Position numbers and translations under genes: made by a program
Notes under the pieces: generated by a model
Databases searched by the model: none
Told to the model about the DNA's origin: nothing
The model's input: the letters and a program-made list of their open reading frames with translations, nothing else
Assembly (NCBI RefSeq): GCF_015291665.1
Contig: NZ_CP030049.1
Coordinates: forward strand, 310,001-374,000
Length of the DNA: 64,000 nucleotides
Source of the DNA: Bradyrhizobium sp. CCBAU 53338
Lineage (GTDB): Bacteria > Pseudomonadota > Alphaproteobacteria > Rhizobiales > Xanthobacteraceae
Reading direction: 5' to 3'
Shown: positions 52,855 to 64,000 of the stretch, in pieces
Numbering within the stretch: position 1 is the stretch's first letter
Layout: every line of letters begins with the position of its first letter

Positions 52855-54048
52855 ATGCGCCCCGTGCTCGAGGTGGCGGACATCCTCCGCCGCCACGGCG
52901 GCGCCTTCCGTGCCGCGCAGGGTCCTCGGCTGTCCTCCGATCAGCGCCGTGTGATGGCGGCCATCGAGGCGTGTCGCACAGCGACGCTCGGCGGCCACGT
53001 CGAGCGGTGCGACGACTGCGGCCTGGTCCGCGTCGCCTATAACAGCTGTCGCGATCGGCACTGTCCAAAGTGCCAAGCGCTCGCGCGCGCCCAATGGCTC
53101 GCCGAGCGCCAGGCCGACCTGCTGCCGGTCCCCTATTTCCATGTCGTCTTCACCGTGCCGGCGCCGGTGGCCGCCATCGCGCTGCAGAACAAGACGGCGG
53201 TCTACGACATCCTGCTCAAGGCAGCAGCCGAGACGATCCGTCTCATCAGCGCCGACCCGAAGCATCTCGGTGCCGAGACCGGGATGATCGCCATTCTCCA
53301 TACCTGGGGCCAGACCCTGACGCATCATCCGCATGCCCATTGCCTCGTGCCAGGCGGCGGGATCGCCCCTGATGGAAGCTGGGTTCATTGTCGCCCCGGC
53401 TTCTTCCTTCCCGTTCGCGTCCTGTCACGATTGTATCGTCGGCTGTTCCTGGAGCGCCTGCAGGCGGCGTTCAATGGCACCAAGCTCCAGTTCTTCGGCC
53501 ATCTCGCGCACCTCGTCGAGCCAGCGGCATTCGCCCGCCATCTAACCGCCCTCCGCAAGGTCGAGTGGGTCGTCTACGCCAAGCGTCCCTTCGGCGGACC
53601 AGAACAGGTTCTGGCCTATCTCGGGCGCTACACCCATCGCGTTGCAATCGCCAACGGCCGGCTCCTTACCTGTGACCAGGGCCACGTCCGCTTCCGGTGG
53701 AAGGATTATCGCGCTGGCAACAGATCCAAAGTGATGACGCTCGACACTGAGGAGTTCCTTCGTCGCTTTCTGCTCCACGTATTGCCGAAGGGGTTTCGCC
53801 GCATCCGTCATTTTGGCTTCCTGGCGAACGCCTGCCGCGTCGCCAAACTCGCGCGCATCCGAGCGGCGCTAAAGGCGCCAGAGCCGCCTCCGCCTGCCGA
53901 AGCTGTCGACTATCGTGAGCGCTGCGCCATCCTCATTGGTCACCGCCTCGACTTGTGCCCCATCTGCGGAGGCCGCATGGTCGAGATTGGGCCTGTGCCG
54001 CGTGCGCAAACGCCGCGACGCGCAGCACCTCGCTGCGATACATCATGA
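52855..54048 (+). CDS. IS91-family transposase (HUH, Y2-type)
   Basis: This 397-residue rolling-circle transposase has an N-terminal zinc-binding domain at about 50-80 (CDDCG and CRDRHCPKCQ). The HUH metal site is in THHPHAHCLVPGGG, and the active-site tyrosine region is YLGRYTHRVAIANGRLL. These enzymes cut one strand at oriIS and can mobilise neighbouring DNA past terIS. The gene is intact apart from an unremarkable C-terminus. Its 3' end segment is found alone at 5190-5279 plus 9317-9420. Confidence 0.92.
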   Translation: MRPVLEVADILRRHGGAFRAAQGPRLSSDQRRVMAAIEACRTATLGGHVERCDDCGLVRVAYNSCRDRHCPKCQALARAQWLAERQADLLPVPYFHVVFTVPAPVAAIALQNKTAVYDILLKAAAETIRLISADPKHLGAETGMIAILHTWGQTLTHHPHAHCLVPGGGIAPDGSWVHCRPGFFLPVRVLSRLYRRLFLERLQAAFNGTKLQFFGHLAHLVEPAAFARHLTALRKVEWVVYAKRPFGGPEQVLAYLGRYTHRVAIANGRLLTCDQGHVRFRWKDYRAGNRSKVMTLDTEEFLRRFLLHVLPKGFRRIRHFGFLANACRVAKLARIRAALKAPEPPPPAEAVDYRERCAILIGHRLDLCPICGGRMVEIGPVPRAQTPRRAAPRCDTS

Positions 54049-54199
54049 CCGACTACCTCGACTTGTTCGCTCCCACTGCAGGCATCGCCATGCCGACGTT
54101 CTCCGTCGGAACGATCAAGCACGCTCACAACGCGCGGCGAACGGGCGATAGTCAGCCGCTTGGGCTTGACGCGCCGTTCGACGCTATCGACGCCGGCAT

Positions 54200-54391
54200 C
54201 CTCTGCTGCCAATATCAACGGCAATCTGCGGCCACACTCGCTCGCGGGCCCGACATCGGGTCAATCGCGCCTACCGGCGCCTAGATCGAGCCCCCATAGG
54301 TCCTCGCTCACAAGACGCGGCTTCGTTCAATCCAGCTTCAAATAGGTCCCGCGCTGGACTTGCGGCGAGATCTGCGACGCGGGACCTATTT
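54200..54391 (+). repeat. IS91 3' end region
   Basis: Conserved between this element and the relic at 5190-5279/9317-9420. At its right, CAAATAGGTCCCGC (54329-54342) is repeated inverted at 54378-54391. It probably contains the origin or terminus used in rolling-circle transposition. Confidence 0.6.
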
Positions 54392-54401
54392 GAACCCTCC
54401 A

Positions 54402-54470
54402 GTATTCCGACGCAATCCGGCCACCGATTCCGACGGAAGTCGGCCACCCATTCCGATCGAAGCCGGCCAC
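54402..54470 (+). repeat. IS21 multiple terminal repeats, left end
   Basis: Three tandem copies of about 23 bp (ATTCCGAC-x2-AA-x2-CGGCCACC) immediately precede the istA N-terminal half. They bind IstA in IS21 elements. Confidence 0.8.
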
Positions 54471-54554
54471 CCTGTTGAGACCGCCTGACGCTCTCGAAGA
54501 CGGCGATCGAATCGCGGACCAGCCCACCTTTGCGACCAAGCAAGGGAAGGTCTG

Positions 54555-55445
54555 ATGCCCGCCGAGAGAGCGCCGATGCGGAAGGTTCGAGAAGTTTTGA
54601 GACTGCGGCACGCCCTTGGCGTGAGCGAGCGGCAGATCGCCGTCACGGTCGGCATCAGCCGATCGACGGTTGGCGAGTATCTGCGGCGGGCTGCCGTGAT
54701 CGGCATCACCTGGCCGGTGCCGGAAGGGATGGACGACGGCGAACTCGAGCGCCGGCTGTTCACGCCGCCGACATTCGAGGAGAAGCCGGCGCGGCCGTTG
54801 CCCGACTGGAAGGCGGTGCACCGGGAGCTGAAGCGGCGCAGCGTGACGTTGCTCCTGTTGTGGGAGGAATATCGCGCGGAGCACGCCGACGGCTATGGCT
54901 ACAGCCGGTTTTGCGATCTCTACCGGGAATGGAGCGAGGCGATCTCGCCGACCATGCGGCAGACGCATGGGCCTGGAGAGAAGCTGTTCGTCGACTTCGC
55001 GGGCGACACGGTGCCGGTGTTCGACGCCGCGACCGGCGCGCAGCGGCTGGCCCATGTCTTCGTCGCGGTGCTAGGAGCATCCAACTACACCTTTGCCGAG
55101 GCGCGTTGGTCGGAAGGGCTGGCCGACTGGATCGGGCTGCACGCCAATACGTTGCGCGCGATCGGCGGCGTGCCGAAGGCGATCGTCTGCGACAATCTGA
55201 AGGCCGGCGTCACCGCCACCTGTCGCTATGAGCCGGGCATCAACCGCACCTACCAGGAGCTGGCCGAGCACTACGGCACCGCGATCCTGCCCACGCGTCC
55301 GCGCAAACCACGCGACAAGGCGAAGGTGGAAGTGGCGGTGCAGATCGTCCAGCGGTTTGTGCTGGCGCGGCTGCGGAACCGGCGCTTCTTCTCGCTTGAC
55401 GAACTCAACGGGGCCATCCGCAAGGCGATCGCGGACCTCAACGAC
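54555..55445 (+). pseudogene. IS21 IstA, N-terminal half
   Basis: The start ATG follows GGGAAGG. The helix-turn-helix (GVSERQIAVTVGISRSTVGE) and integrase core (KLFVDFAGDTVPVFD with the first Asp, KAIVCDNLKAGVTA with the second, RDKAKVEVAVQIVQRF with the Glu) are intact. Homology stops at KAIADLND (55445) and the frame ends nine codons later. The C-terminal half is on the opposite strand at 44092-44742. Confidence 0.87.
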
Positions 55446-55543
55446 TCTTATGCAGAGTCTTGTCTGATAAAATAGCTGCGACCGATAGTGGCTCGTGCCA
55501 CGGCTCTGTGCGTTACGGACCTCCTCTGCGAGCGGGGCGGTAG

Positions 55544-57048
55544 GAGGGTGTCCGGAACGATGTGTAAGGAGGTTTCTGTGAGTTTACCTTAATTGGAGAC
55601 TCACATGACCACCGATACGACGATTACCCCTGAACTGCTGGACCAGCTTCTTGCGAACTACAGCAAGCCCGAAAACCTGACCGGCGAGAATGGGCTGTTC
55701 AAGCAGCTCAAGAAGGCCTTGATCGAGCGCGCACTTGGAGCCGAGCTGACCGAGCATTTGGGCTACGAGAAGGGTGATCCTGCCGGCCGGGGCTCAGGCA
55801 ACAGCCGCAACGGGACAAGCTCGAAGACGATCCTGACGGAGGATGGCGAGATCGAGATTACCGTGCCTCGCGATCGGGCCGGCAGCTTCGAGCCGCAGTT
55901 GACCGCCAAGGGGCAGACCCGGTTCGATGGTTTCGACGACAAGATCCTGAGCCTCTATGCCCGCGGCATGACGGTGCGGGAGATCCAGGGCCACCTGGCC
56001 GAGCTCTAAGGCGCCGAGGTCTCGCCCGATCTCATTAGCCGGGTGGCCGACGCCGTCCTCGATGAGGTCCGGGAATGCCAGAGCCGGCCGCTCGACGCCG
56101 TGTACCCAATCGTCTTTTTTGACGCGCTGCGGGTCAAGATACGCGACGAAGGGCTGGTCAAGAACAAGGCGGTCTACGTTGCGCTCGCCTACAATGCCGA
56201 TGGCGAGAAGGACGCTCGGGCTCTGGATCGAGCAGACCGAGGGCGCCAAATTCTGGCTGCGGGTCGTCAACGAACTCAAGGCGCGCGGCGTCAACGATAT
56301 CCTGATTGCCGTCGTCGACGAGCTGAAGGGGTTTCCCGAGGCGATCACATCGGTCTACCCGCAGACGCTGGTGCAGACCTGCATCGTGCACCTGATCCGT
56401 AACAGCCTTGCCTTCGTCTCCTGGAAGGACCGCAAGGCGATCCTGCCCTCGAAAGGCGATCTATCGGGCTGAGAGTGCCGACGCGGCGGCGCTGAGGCTT
56501 GCCGAGTTCGAGGCCGAATGGGGCAAGCGCTATCCCGCCATTGGCCAGATCTGGCGCAAAGCGTGGGAGCACGTAGTGCCGTTCTTCGCCTTCGCGCCTG
56601 GCATCCGAAAGATGATCTACACGACAAACGGGGTCGAGGCGCTACATCGTTCGCTGCGCAAGATCATCAAGACCCGCGGCAGCTTCCCGACCGACGAGGC
56701 GGCGCTCAAGCTGTTGTATCTCGCCCTCAGGAACGCTGGCGTTTATTGGCGGCGACCGGTTGAATGGACTGCCGCGATGGGGCAGTTCGCCATCCACTTC
56801 GGCGCGCGGTTTCCCGGAACAGCGCGCTGATGATCACAACCGACATCACGGCGCCGACCATGATCGTTTGGACCGAACCTTCGCCGTCAAGCCCCGCGCC
56901 TGCGGCGCGCCGCTGCGCGGCTTCGGGGCTTGACCGCTCGGTCCGGCCAAGCAGAATTATCGGCCATGCCGTCGATGCCAGCTTTCAATGTCTCAAACGC
57001 AAAACCCACCTTCACAGAAATCGCTTACACAAAACTTCGGACATTCCC
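55544..57048 (+). mobile_element. IS256-family element with 8-bp target duplication
   Basis: The 1,505-bp element is bounded by imperfect inverted repeats (left GAGGGTGTCCGGAA, right CTTCGGACATTCCC, extending to matching TTACAC and TTCACAGAAA segments). It is flanked by the direct repeat GGCGGTAG at 55536-55543 and 57049-57056. The size and the 8-bp duplication fit IS256. Its transposase gene is broken. Confidence 0.88.
55605..56830 (+). pseudogene. IS256-family transposase, three lesions
   Basis: Start ATG 55605. The gene reads LTEHLGYEKGDPAGRGSGNS, GEIEITVPRDRAGSFEPQL and FDDKILSLYARGMTVREIQG. A TAA at 56007 follows HLAEL (normally Tyr-Gly), then the same frame continues ([16 protein letters not shown]) with [13 protein letters not shown] at the first Asp. 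Frameshifts occur near 56215 and near 56450. The end shows TTNGVEALHRSLRKIIKTRG with the Glu. It was inactivated after insertion, since the target duplication is intact. Confidence 0.88.
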
Positions 57049-57073
57049 GGCGGTAGCGGCTGCGACAACATCA

Positions 57074-57337
57074 TCAAACTAGCCACTGACATTTATCGTG
57101 ACCTCGCCCCCAAGTGTTATCCAGTCCTGAGTTCAGGTGCTCCGGGAAGGTCTGGCCACTCGGCGCGTCTTCCGACGCTTTCGCACGGGCGACCGCGAGC
57201 TCGGCGGCGATCTCCGTACCCTTAGCGCGCTCGGCTGCCGGCGCCGCCTTCAGGGCGGCAACGTCATCCGGAGCGGCGTCGCGATCCGCATTCATGCGAC
57301 GCAGTGAATCACAGATTGAATGCATTGGGACTCCCAA
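57074..57337 (-). pseudogene. IS66 TnpC N-terminal fragment
   Basis: The coiled-coil start of TnpC is visible (DDVAALKAAPAAERAKGTEI, then AELAVARAKASED), after which the frame enters an IS3-like end (FPEHLNSGLDNTWG). The rest of tnpC is gone. Confidence 0.65.
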
Positions 57338-57365
57338 ATGTCGGCAATATGAGGATTTTCCTGGA

Positions 57366-57713
57366 TTAGCCCCCGCTCTGCGGCCGCCAGCTCAGTTGGG
57401 GAGTCCACCAGTCGATGCCCTCGAGCATGTAAGCCATTTGCGCTGCCGAGATCGACACCGCGCCGACCGACGTCGACGGCCAGATGAACCTGCCGTGATC
57501 CAGGCGCTTGGCATAGAGCGACATGCCCAAGCCGTCATGCGAGAGAATCTTGACCAGAAGGCCGCGGCGGCCCCATAAGATATAGAGATCGCCGGCATGG
57601 GGATCGCGCTCCAAGCTTTCCTGAACCGCAAGCGCCAAACTTTGCATGGCCCGACGCATGTCGGTGTGGCCAGTCGCGATCCATACCCTGACGCCGCTCG
57701 GGAGCGGGATCAT
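57366..57713 (-). CDS. tnpB: IS66 accessory protein TnpB
   Basis: A complete 115-residue IS66 Orf2: VRVWIATGHTDMRRAMQSLA, DLYILWGRRGLLVKILSHDG, YAKRLDHGRFIWP and AAQMAYMLEGIDW. Its start overlaps the TnpA stop by ATGA. Both flanking IS66 genes are broken. Confidence 0.88.
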   Translation of the reverse strand: MIPLPSGVRVWIATGHTDMRRAMQSLALAVQESLERDPHAGDLYILWGRRGLLVKILSHDGLGMSLYAKRLDHGRFIWPSTSVGAVSISAAQMAYMLEGIDWWTPQLSWRPQSGG

Positions 57714-58245
57714 CGTCGTCGCAGAAGCTCAAAAACCCGCTGCAGCTCGTCGCGATCAACGCGAACACGACAGCCGCCGCTAAGCTCGATCTCGATGATT
57801 CCAGCCGTTGCGCGTTGCTTAGGAGGCGAAGACGCCAGTTGCGACGTGCTGATCGATGCCGGTGCACGTGTGATCTCGACAGGAACCAGAGCTGGCACCG
57901 CATCACCGCCCAGGCGGCTTGGCGCGCCTGCCGGAACAGCAAGCTATGCGAGGCACTGATTGCGCAGCAGAAGTTGCAGATCGCCAAGCTAAAGCGTCAG
58001 ATCTGACGCCACCGGGGACGAGCTGGCGGCGGAAGAGGCTGTGGCAAACCGACGACGGTGCGCGGATTTACCCGCAAGCGCAGTTGGCGCTGACGTTCGA
58101 AGAGCTGGAAGTCGTGAGCCACCCCATGCCGGCGCGCGACGCCGCAGACCGTCTCGCCGGCCTGCAAACGTCTCCTCGACAGACGGACCTTCTCGTCGTA
58201 ACTCCATCGCCGCCGACGCTCGGCACCCAACACATTGACCTGCAT
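57710..58245 (-). pseudogene. IS66 TnpA, rearranged
   Basis: The N-terminal part (58245 down to about 58060) reads MQVNVLGAERRRRWSYDEKV, then GETVCGVARRHGVAHD. The middle (SLLFRQARQAAWAVM) and end (GIIEIELSGGCRVRVDRDEL) are in other frames. Between them, at about 57955-58005, is an inverted snippet of tnpC (plus strand ALIAQQKLQIAKLKRQI). The element was scrambled by a small inversion or mis-repair. Confidence 0.75.
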
Positions 58246-58272
58246 CCGCACGTGCTGACCTTGCCCCAAGTT

Positions 58273-59196
58273 TTATCCAGCCCTGAGTTCGCCCCGGTCG
58301 TTGGATTTGCCCAGTTGGGGGAGCGACGGGAGCTGGCGCAGAGCCTTCGGCATAACGCACAGCGCCAGATCCCGTCGCGGATGGCAGGTGTCGGCGAACT
58401 CGGACGGCGTTTTCCATCCGAGCTGAGAGTGTGGTCGTGCGTCGTTGTAGTGGGCCCGCCCGCATCCGAGCGCGACGAGGGCCTGCGCCAGTGACGTGAA
58501 CAGCGTCTCGTTGAGCAGTTCGTCCCGCAGCCGGCCATTGAAGCGCTCGATGAACGCATTCTGCATGGGCTTGCCCGGCGCGATGTAATGCCAACCGACG
58601 GGGCTTTGATCGGCCCATGTCAGGATGGCGTTGCTGGTGAGCTCGGTGCCGTTGTCGCTGACCACCATCCTGGGCTCGCCGCGCTCGAACATCAGCCGGT
58701 CCAGTTCCCGCGCCACGCGGATGCCGGAGAGCGAGGTATCGGCGACTAGCGCCAAGCACTCGCGGGTGCAGTCATCGACCACGGTGAGGACGCTGAAGCG
58801 GCGGCCGCAGGTCAGCTGATCCGACACGAAGTCGAGCAACCAGCGATCGTTGCGGGCCATCGGCACCGTCATTGGCGCCCGGGTCCCAAGGGCGGCCCGC
58901 TTGCGGCCGCCGCGGCGGCGTACCGCAAGCCTCTCTTCCCCGGAACAGCTTCTTGTGGTTTGACCAGGTAGCCCTCCCGGTTGAGCAGCACGTGCAGGCG
59001 CCGACAAACAAAAACGACGGCGTTCGTGGGCGATCGCCCGCATGCGCTGCCGTAGGACGGCATCGTCCGCCCGGATTGTCAGATATCTGATGGTCATGCG
59101 GCAGCAGCCGATGGCTTTACACGCCCGCCGTTCGCTCATCCCGTGGGCAACCATGAGATACGCGACAGCTTTCCGCTTGCCCGCGGGCGTCACCAT
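58273..59196 (-). pseudogene. IS3-family OrfB, frameshifted
   Basis: The catalytic region is intact in one frame: [54 protein letters not shown] and [20 protein letters not shown], giving D, D and E. The N-terminal third ([20 protein letters not shown]) loses frame after AHERRRF, and the HVLLNREG segment appears in another frame near 58990. OrfA is absent. Its terminal sequence CCCCAAG..TTATCCAG..CCTGAGTT is repeated at 57106. Confidence 0.82.
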
Positions 59197-59262
59197 TAAT
59201 GGGATGGACCGCCCCGTCCTCCTCCCTCATCATAGGAAGGGCAGACTAAAGAGGAGAGTATC

Positions 59263-61499
<2,237 letters not shown>

Positions 61500-61500
<1 letters not shown>

Positions 61501-61846
61501 TGAGCGTAGCCAATACCGTTGATACCGCGCGCCTCAATCTGTTGCTCAACGAGCTCCGCCTCCCGGCCATCAAGGTGCTGTGGGCGCAATTTGCCGAGCA
61601 GTCCGACAAGGAAGGTTGGCCAGCGGCCCGCTTCCTCGCCACCATTGCCGAGCACGAGATCGCCGAACGCGGTCGCCGGCTCACCGAGCGCCATCTCGTC
61701 GAGGCGCGGCTGTCTGCTGGGAAGACCTTCGGCGGCTTCGACTTCGAGGCCGTGCCGATGATCTCCAAGGCGCAGGTGATGGCGCTCGCCGCCGGTGACA
61801 GCTGGTTGGGTAAGGGTGCCAATTTGCTCCTGTTCGGGCCGCCCGA
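61500..61846 (+). pseudogene. IS21 IstB, third copy, 3'-truncated
   Basis: It starts with ATG overlapping the istA end and reads VDTARLNLLLNELRLPAIKV to LLLFGPP, then breaks inside the Walker A loop at 61846. The following codons are unrelated. The break is next to the serine recombinase relic. Confidence 0.85.
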
Positions 61847-61878
61847 GTCCGATTCATACTGCCCACCTCGTTATGCCA

Positions 61879-64000
61879 TTATAGTTCAAGCTCTCTTTGG
61901 CGGAGATCGCCAGACGACGGGCGCCGGAAGCGCCGCGCCTGCGCGGCGTTCCTGACCTCGGGGTGCTCCAGATCAGGCGCCTTGATCACCCAGGGTGCGC
62001 CCTTGCACAGCTGGTGCGCGGGCAAGCTTCGCTCCGCGATCAGACGGCGAACCGTCGATGGGCTGACCGTCAACGCAGCGGCGGCTTCATCCAGAGTAAT
62101 TTCTCCTCTCTCCATGCGTTCGCCTTCCCGGTAGGGTGCGATAGCTTGCTGGTTGCGCAAGTGACGAACGCGGGCGCGGGTCCAGCTGTTACCGTGCCCC
62201 GTCGACTTGCCGCTCGGTCGAGGACCGCCGCGATCGTGCCGTCGGGCATCTGGCGTGCCAGAACACGCAGGAGATCGATGACATCTGCGGATGTGCTCCA
62301 GCGGTGTTGGCCCGTGCGGTTCTTTCTGGTCTCTAGCGCTGTGTGATCGCCGCCCTGCCAGTGGATCACAAGCTCAATTGCCGCATCGCCGACGCATACA
62401 ACGATTTCGTGGATTAAGGTTCGGATGATCCCCTTGCGCGTGGCAGGCGTCGCCCCAGGACTGTTCCAGGCCCGCTCCAAATCGGAGCCAAGCGCAAGCA
62501 GCCGCTCGCGATCCGCCTCGCTCAGAGGACTCTCCGGCTTGGCCAACAGTGCACCGCGCTCTTCCTCGAGCGCGCGGACGGCCAGCAGACGTTCATTCCA
62601 ACGTCGCTCCAGCTCGCCGGCGACCAGGCGATTGTCGGGATCGACAGCCTCATATCGCCGACGAGCCCGAGTGGCCTCATAGCGCGCTTGCTCACGCTTG
62701 GGCAGGCGTATCTCGCTGTGAACGCCGCCAACCCAGTGGACGACGAGGACGATCTCGGAGGCCGCATCATCGATATCGGCTACGACCTCATGGATGAGGG
62801 TGCGCACAATGCGCTTCTTGAGGCGAGCATCCGTCGTCGGCGCATCCCAGACCGTTCTGAGGTTCGAGGCCAGAACGCCGAGCGAGGCTGGATCAGCAAT
62901 GGGGGCAGGCATCGCCGCATTATGCGTGGCGATTTTGCCCTCGACCTCCGCTGCGTGAGCGAGCGTCCTGTTCCAGCGCGCTCCAAGCTCGCCCGCCACC
63001 AGCCGGCTCGCGGGGTCAGCGGCATCGTATTGCCGGAAAAGCCTGGTCGGCGGCATAGCGCGCCGCTTCGAGATCGCGACTGAGAGCATCGCGCACCTGA
63101 TCGCGCCGTTCCCCTGGCTTCCTTGGCGGCAGCGGTTGCGGCGGCGATAGCGCCCGGACCGATGACGCCAAGCAGTGCTTCCTCGATTGCATCATCGACG
63201 GGCAGTCCGCCGAAGCCGATGCAGTGAGGGCCGCCATTGTCCATCCAGGCGCGGCTACAGCTATAGCGCGGGATATGGTGGTTCATGCCGGAGTACCGGA
63301 GTGTGAGCTTGCGACCGCAGCGCTTGCACCGGATCAGACCGGCCAGCAGCGCGTCACCATGCTTGGGCGCGCCGTGATGCCGACCGGTGGGAGCGTTGCT
63401 GCTGACCATGGTGCGGATCGCCTCGAACCTCTCCCAGCTCACATACCCGTCGTGGGTGTTGGGCTTCAGCGCCAGCCATTCGCTCCGCGCCTGCGGCGGA
63501 TCTTCACGCTCACACCCACGGCGCTGTATCCCGCCGCGACAGCCGTCTTACCATAGGCATAGGCGCCGCCGTAGACCGGGTTCTCAATGATCCGGTGGAT
63601 GGCGGAGTAGCTCGGTCGCCGCCAGGCCGTTGCGCCGTTGGTCCGCTTCACCGGCAGATCGAGATTGTACTCGTGGAGCCAGCAGAACGGTCGCGCGCTG
63701 CCGAGTTCCTCGACCTTGTCGAACACCAGCTTGATCGCTCCTGGACACGCCGATCCGGATCTTTCTCATAACGGTCGCCGGCCTTCACGAAGCCGACGGG
63801 CGCTGCCACAACCAACTCGCCCCGGCGCGCCTTCTCGTAGCGGGCCGAGAGCGAGCGCTGGCGCAACAGATCCAGCTCGTACTCGTTGAGGCTGCCCTTG
63901 AGCCCGAGCAACAGGCGATCGTTACCGTGCCTTGGCGCGTAGATCGTCTCCTGATCGATCAGAACGGTATCGACCACGCGGCACATCTCGATGAGTTGCT
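61879..64000 (-). pseudogene. Large serine recombinase, multiply frameshifted
   Basis: The segment nearest the right edge (63986 down) shows the end of the resolvase domain (DRLLLGLKGSLNEYELDLLR, RARRGELV-type region). Then come the recombinase domain (IHRIIENPVYGGAYAYGKT, YVSWERFEAIRTMV) and a zinc-ribbon (LIRCKRCGRKLTLRYSGMNH, then Cys in YSCSRAW). At least four frame changes break the gene. The C-terminal region contains two homologous copies of the RLVAGELxxRWN coiled-coil domain, then a helix-turn-helix (TLDEAAAALTVSPSTVRRLI). The catalytic Ser lies beyond the window. Relatives move integrative elements. Confidence 0.82.

Noticed and set aside
54402..54470. Short tandem repeats considered as a CRISPR array
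   Set aside because: Three contiguous copies without spacers, next to istA; they fit IS21 terminal repeats.

Overview
The window looks like part of the symbiosis island of a Bradyrhizobium-type alphaproteobacterium. The evidence is a high-GC alphaproteobacterial background, a sigma-54 gene (rpoN), several matches to the NifA upstream activator motif (TGT-N10-ACA) paired with -24/-12 promoters, rhizobial-type Omp25/31-like porin and cold-shock genes, and a very high density of insertion sequences, most of them broken. No rRNA, tRNA, CRISPR array or phage module was found. The genus is an inference; no species marker is visible.

Layout. 0-5 kb: relics of IS630 and IS110 plus three small genes, two of them for exported proteins. 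5.3-9.3 kb: a 4,037-bp IS21 element carrying an IS110 element, with a 6-bp target duplication. 9.5-12.0 kb: IS110 and IS256 relics around a cold-shock gene. 12.6-19.6 kb is the first chromosomal-type block: rpoN (-), an aspartokinase behind a NifA/sigma-54 promoter (+), an EctB-like diaminobutyrate aminotransferase (-) and an outer-membrane beta-barrel protein (-). 20-28.7 kb: an IS66 element split by a second copy of the same IS21::IS110 element, then fragments of IS110, an integrase-type transposase and IS5. 29-37 kb is the second block: small proteins (one with a NifA/sigma-54 promoter), a MATE exporter, an acyl-CoA synthetase and a crotonyl-CoA carboxylase/reductase, the last two each behind a strong -24/-12 match. 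37-44.7 kb: an IS66 element split by a recombinase-in-trio (RIT) element, then the right half of an IS21 element. 45-47 kb: an unrecognised protein with an acetyltransferase-like motif and a C45-family (isopenicillin-N acyltransferase-like) hydrolase. 47-64 kb: nested IS5, IS66, group II intron, IS3, IS110, IS91, IS21, IS256 and IS3 elements, a third partial IS21 copy, and a decayed large serine recombinase running off the right edge.

How the genes may work together. The non-mobile genes suggest nitrogen-fixation-linked metabolism: sigma-54 is encoded here, and at least three transcription units (aspartokinase, a 73-residue protein, and the acyl-CoA synthetase/Ccr pair) carry the promoter type it reads. 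Aspartokinase plus diaminobutyrate aminotransferase would feed aspartate-derived C4 amino acids. Acyl-CoA synthetase plus Ccr would make unusual acyl- or carboxyacyl-CoA units. The MATE pump and C45 hydrolase could export or tailor a product. This joint pathway is inference. The mobile part records a clear history: exact target duplications, an apparent inversion of about 10.7 kb through an IS21 element, and an IS110 block that is identical in two copies while its flanks have diverged.
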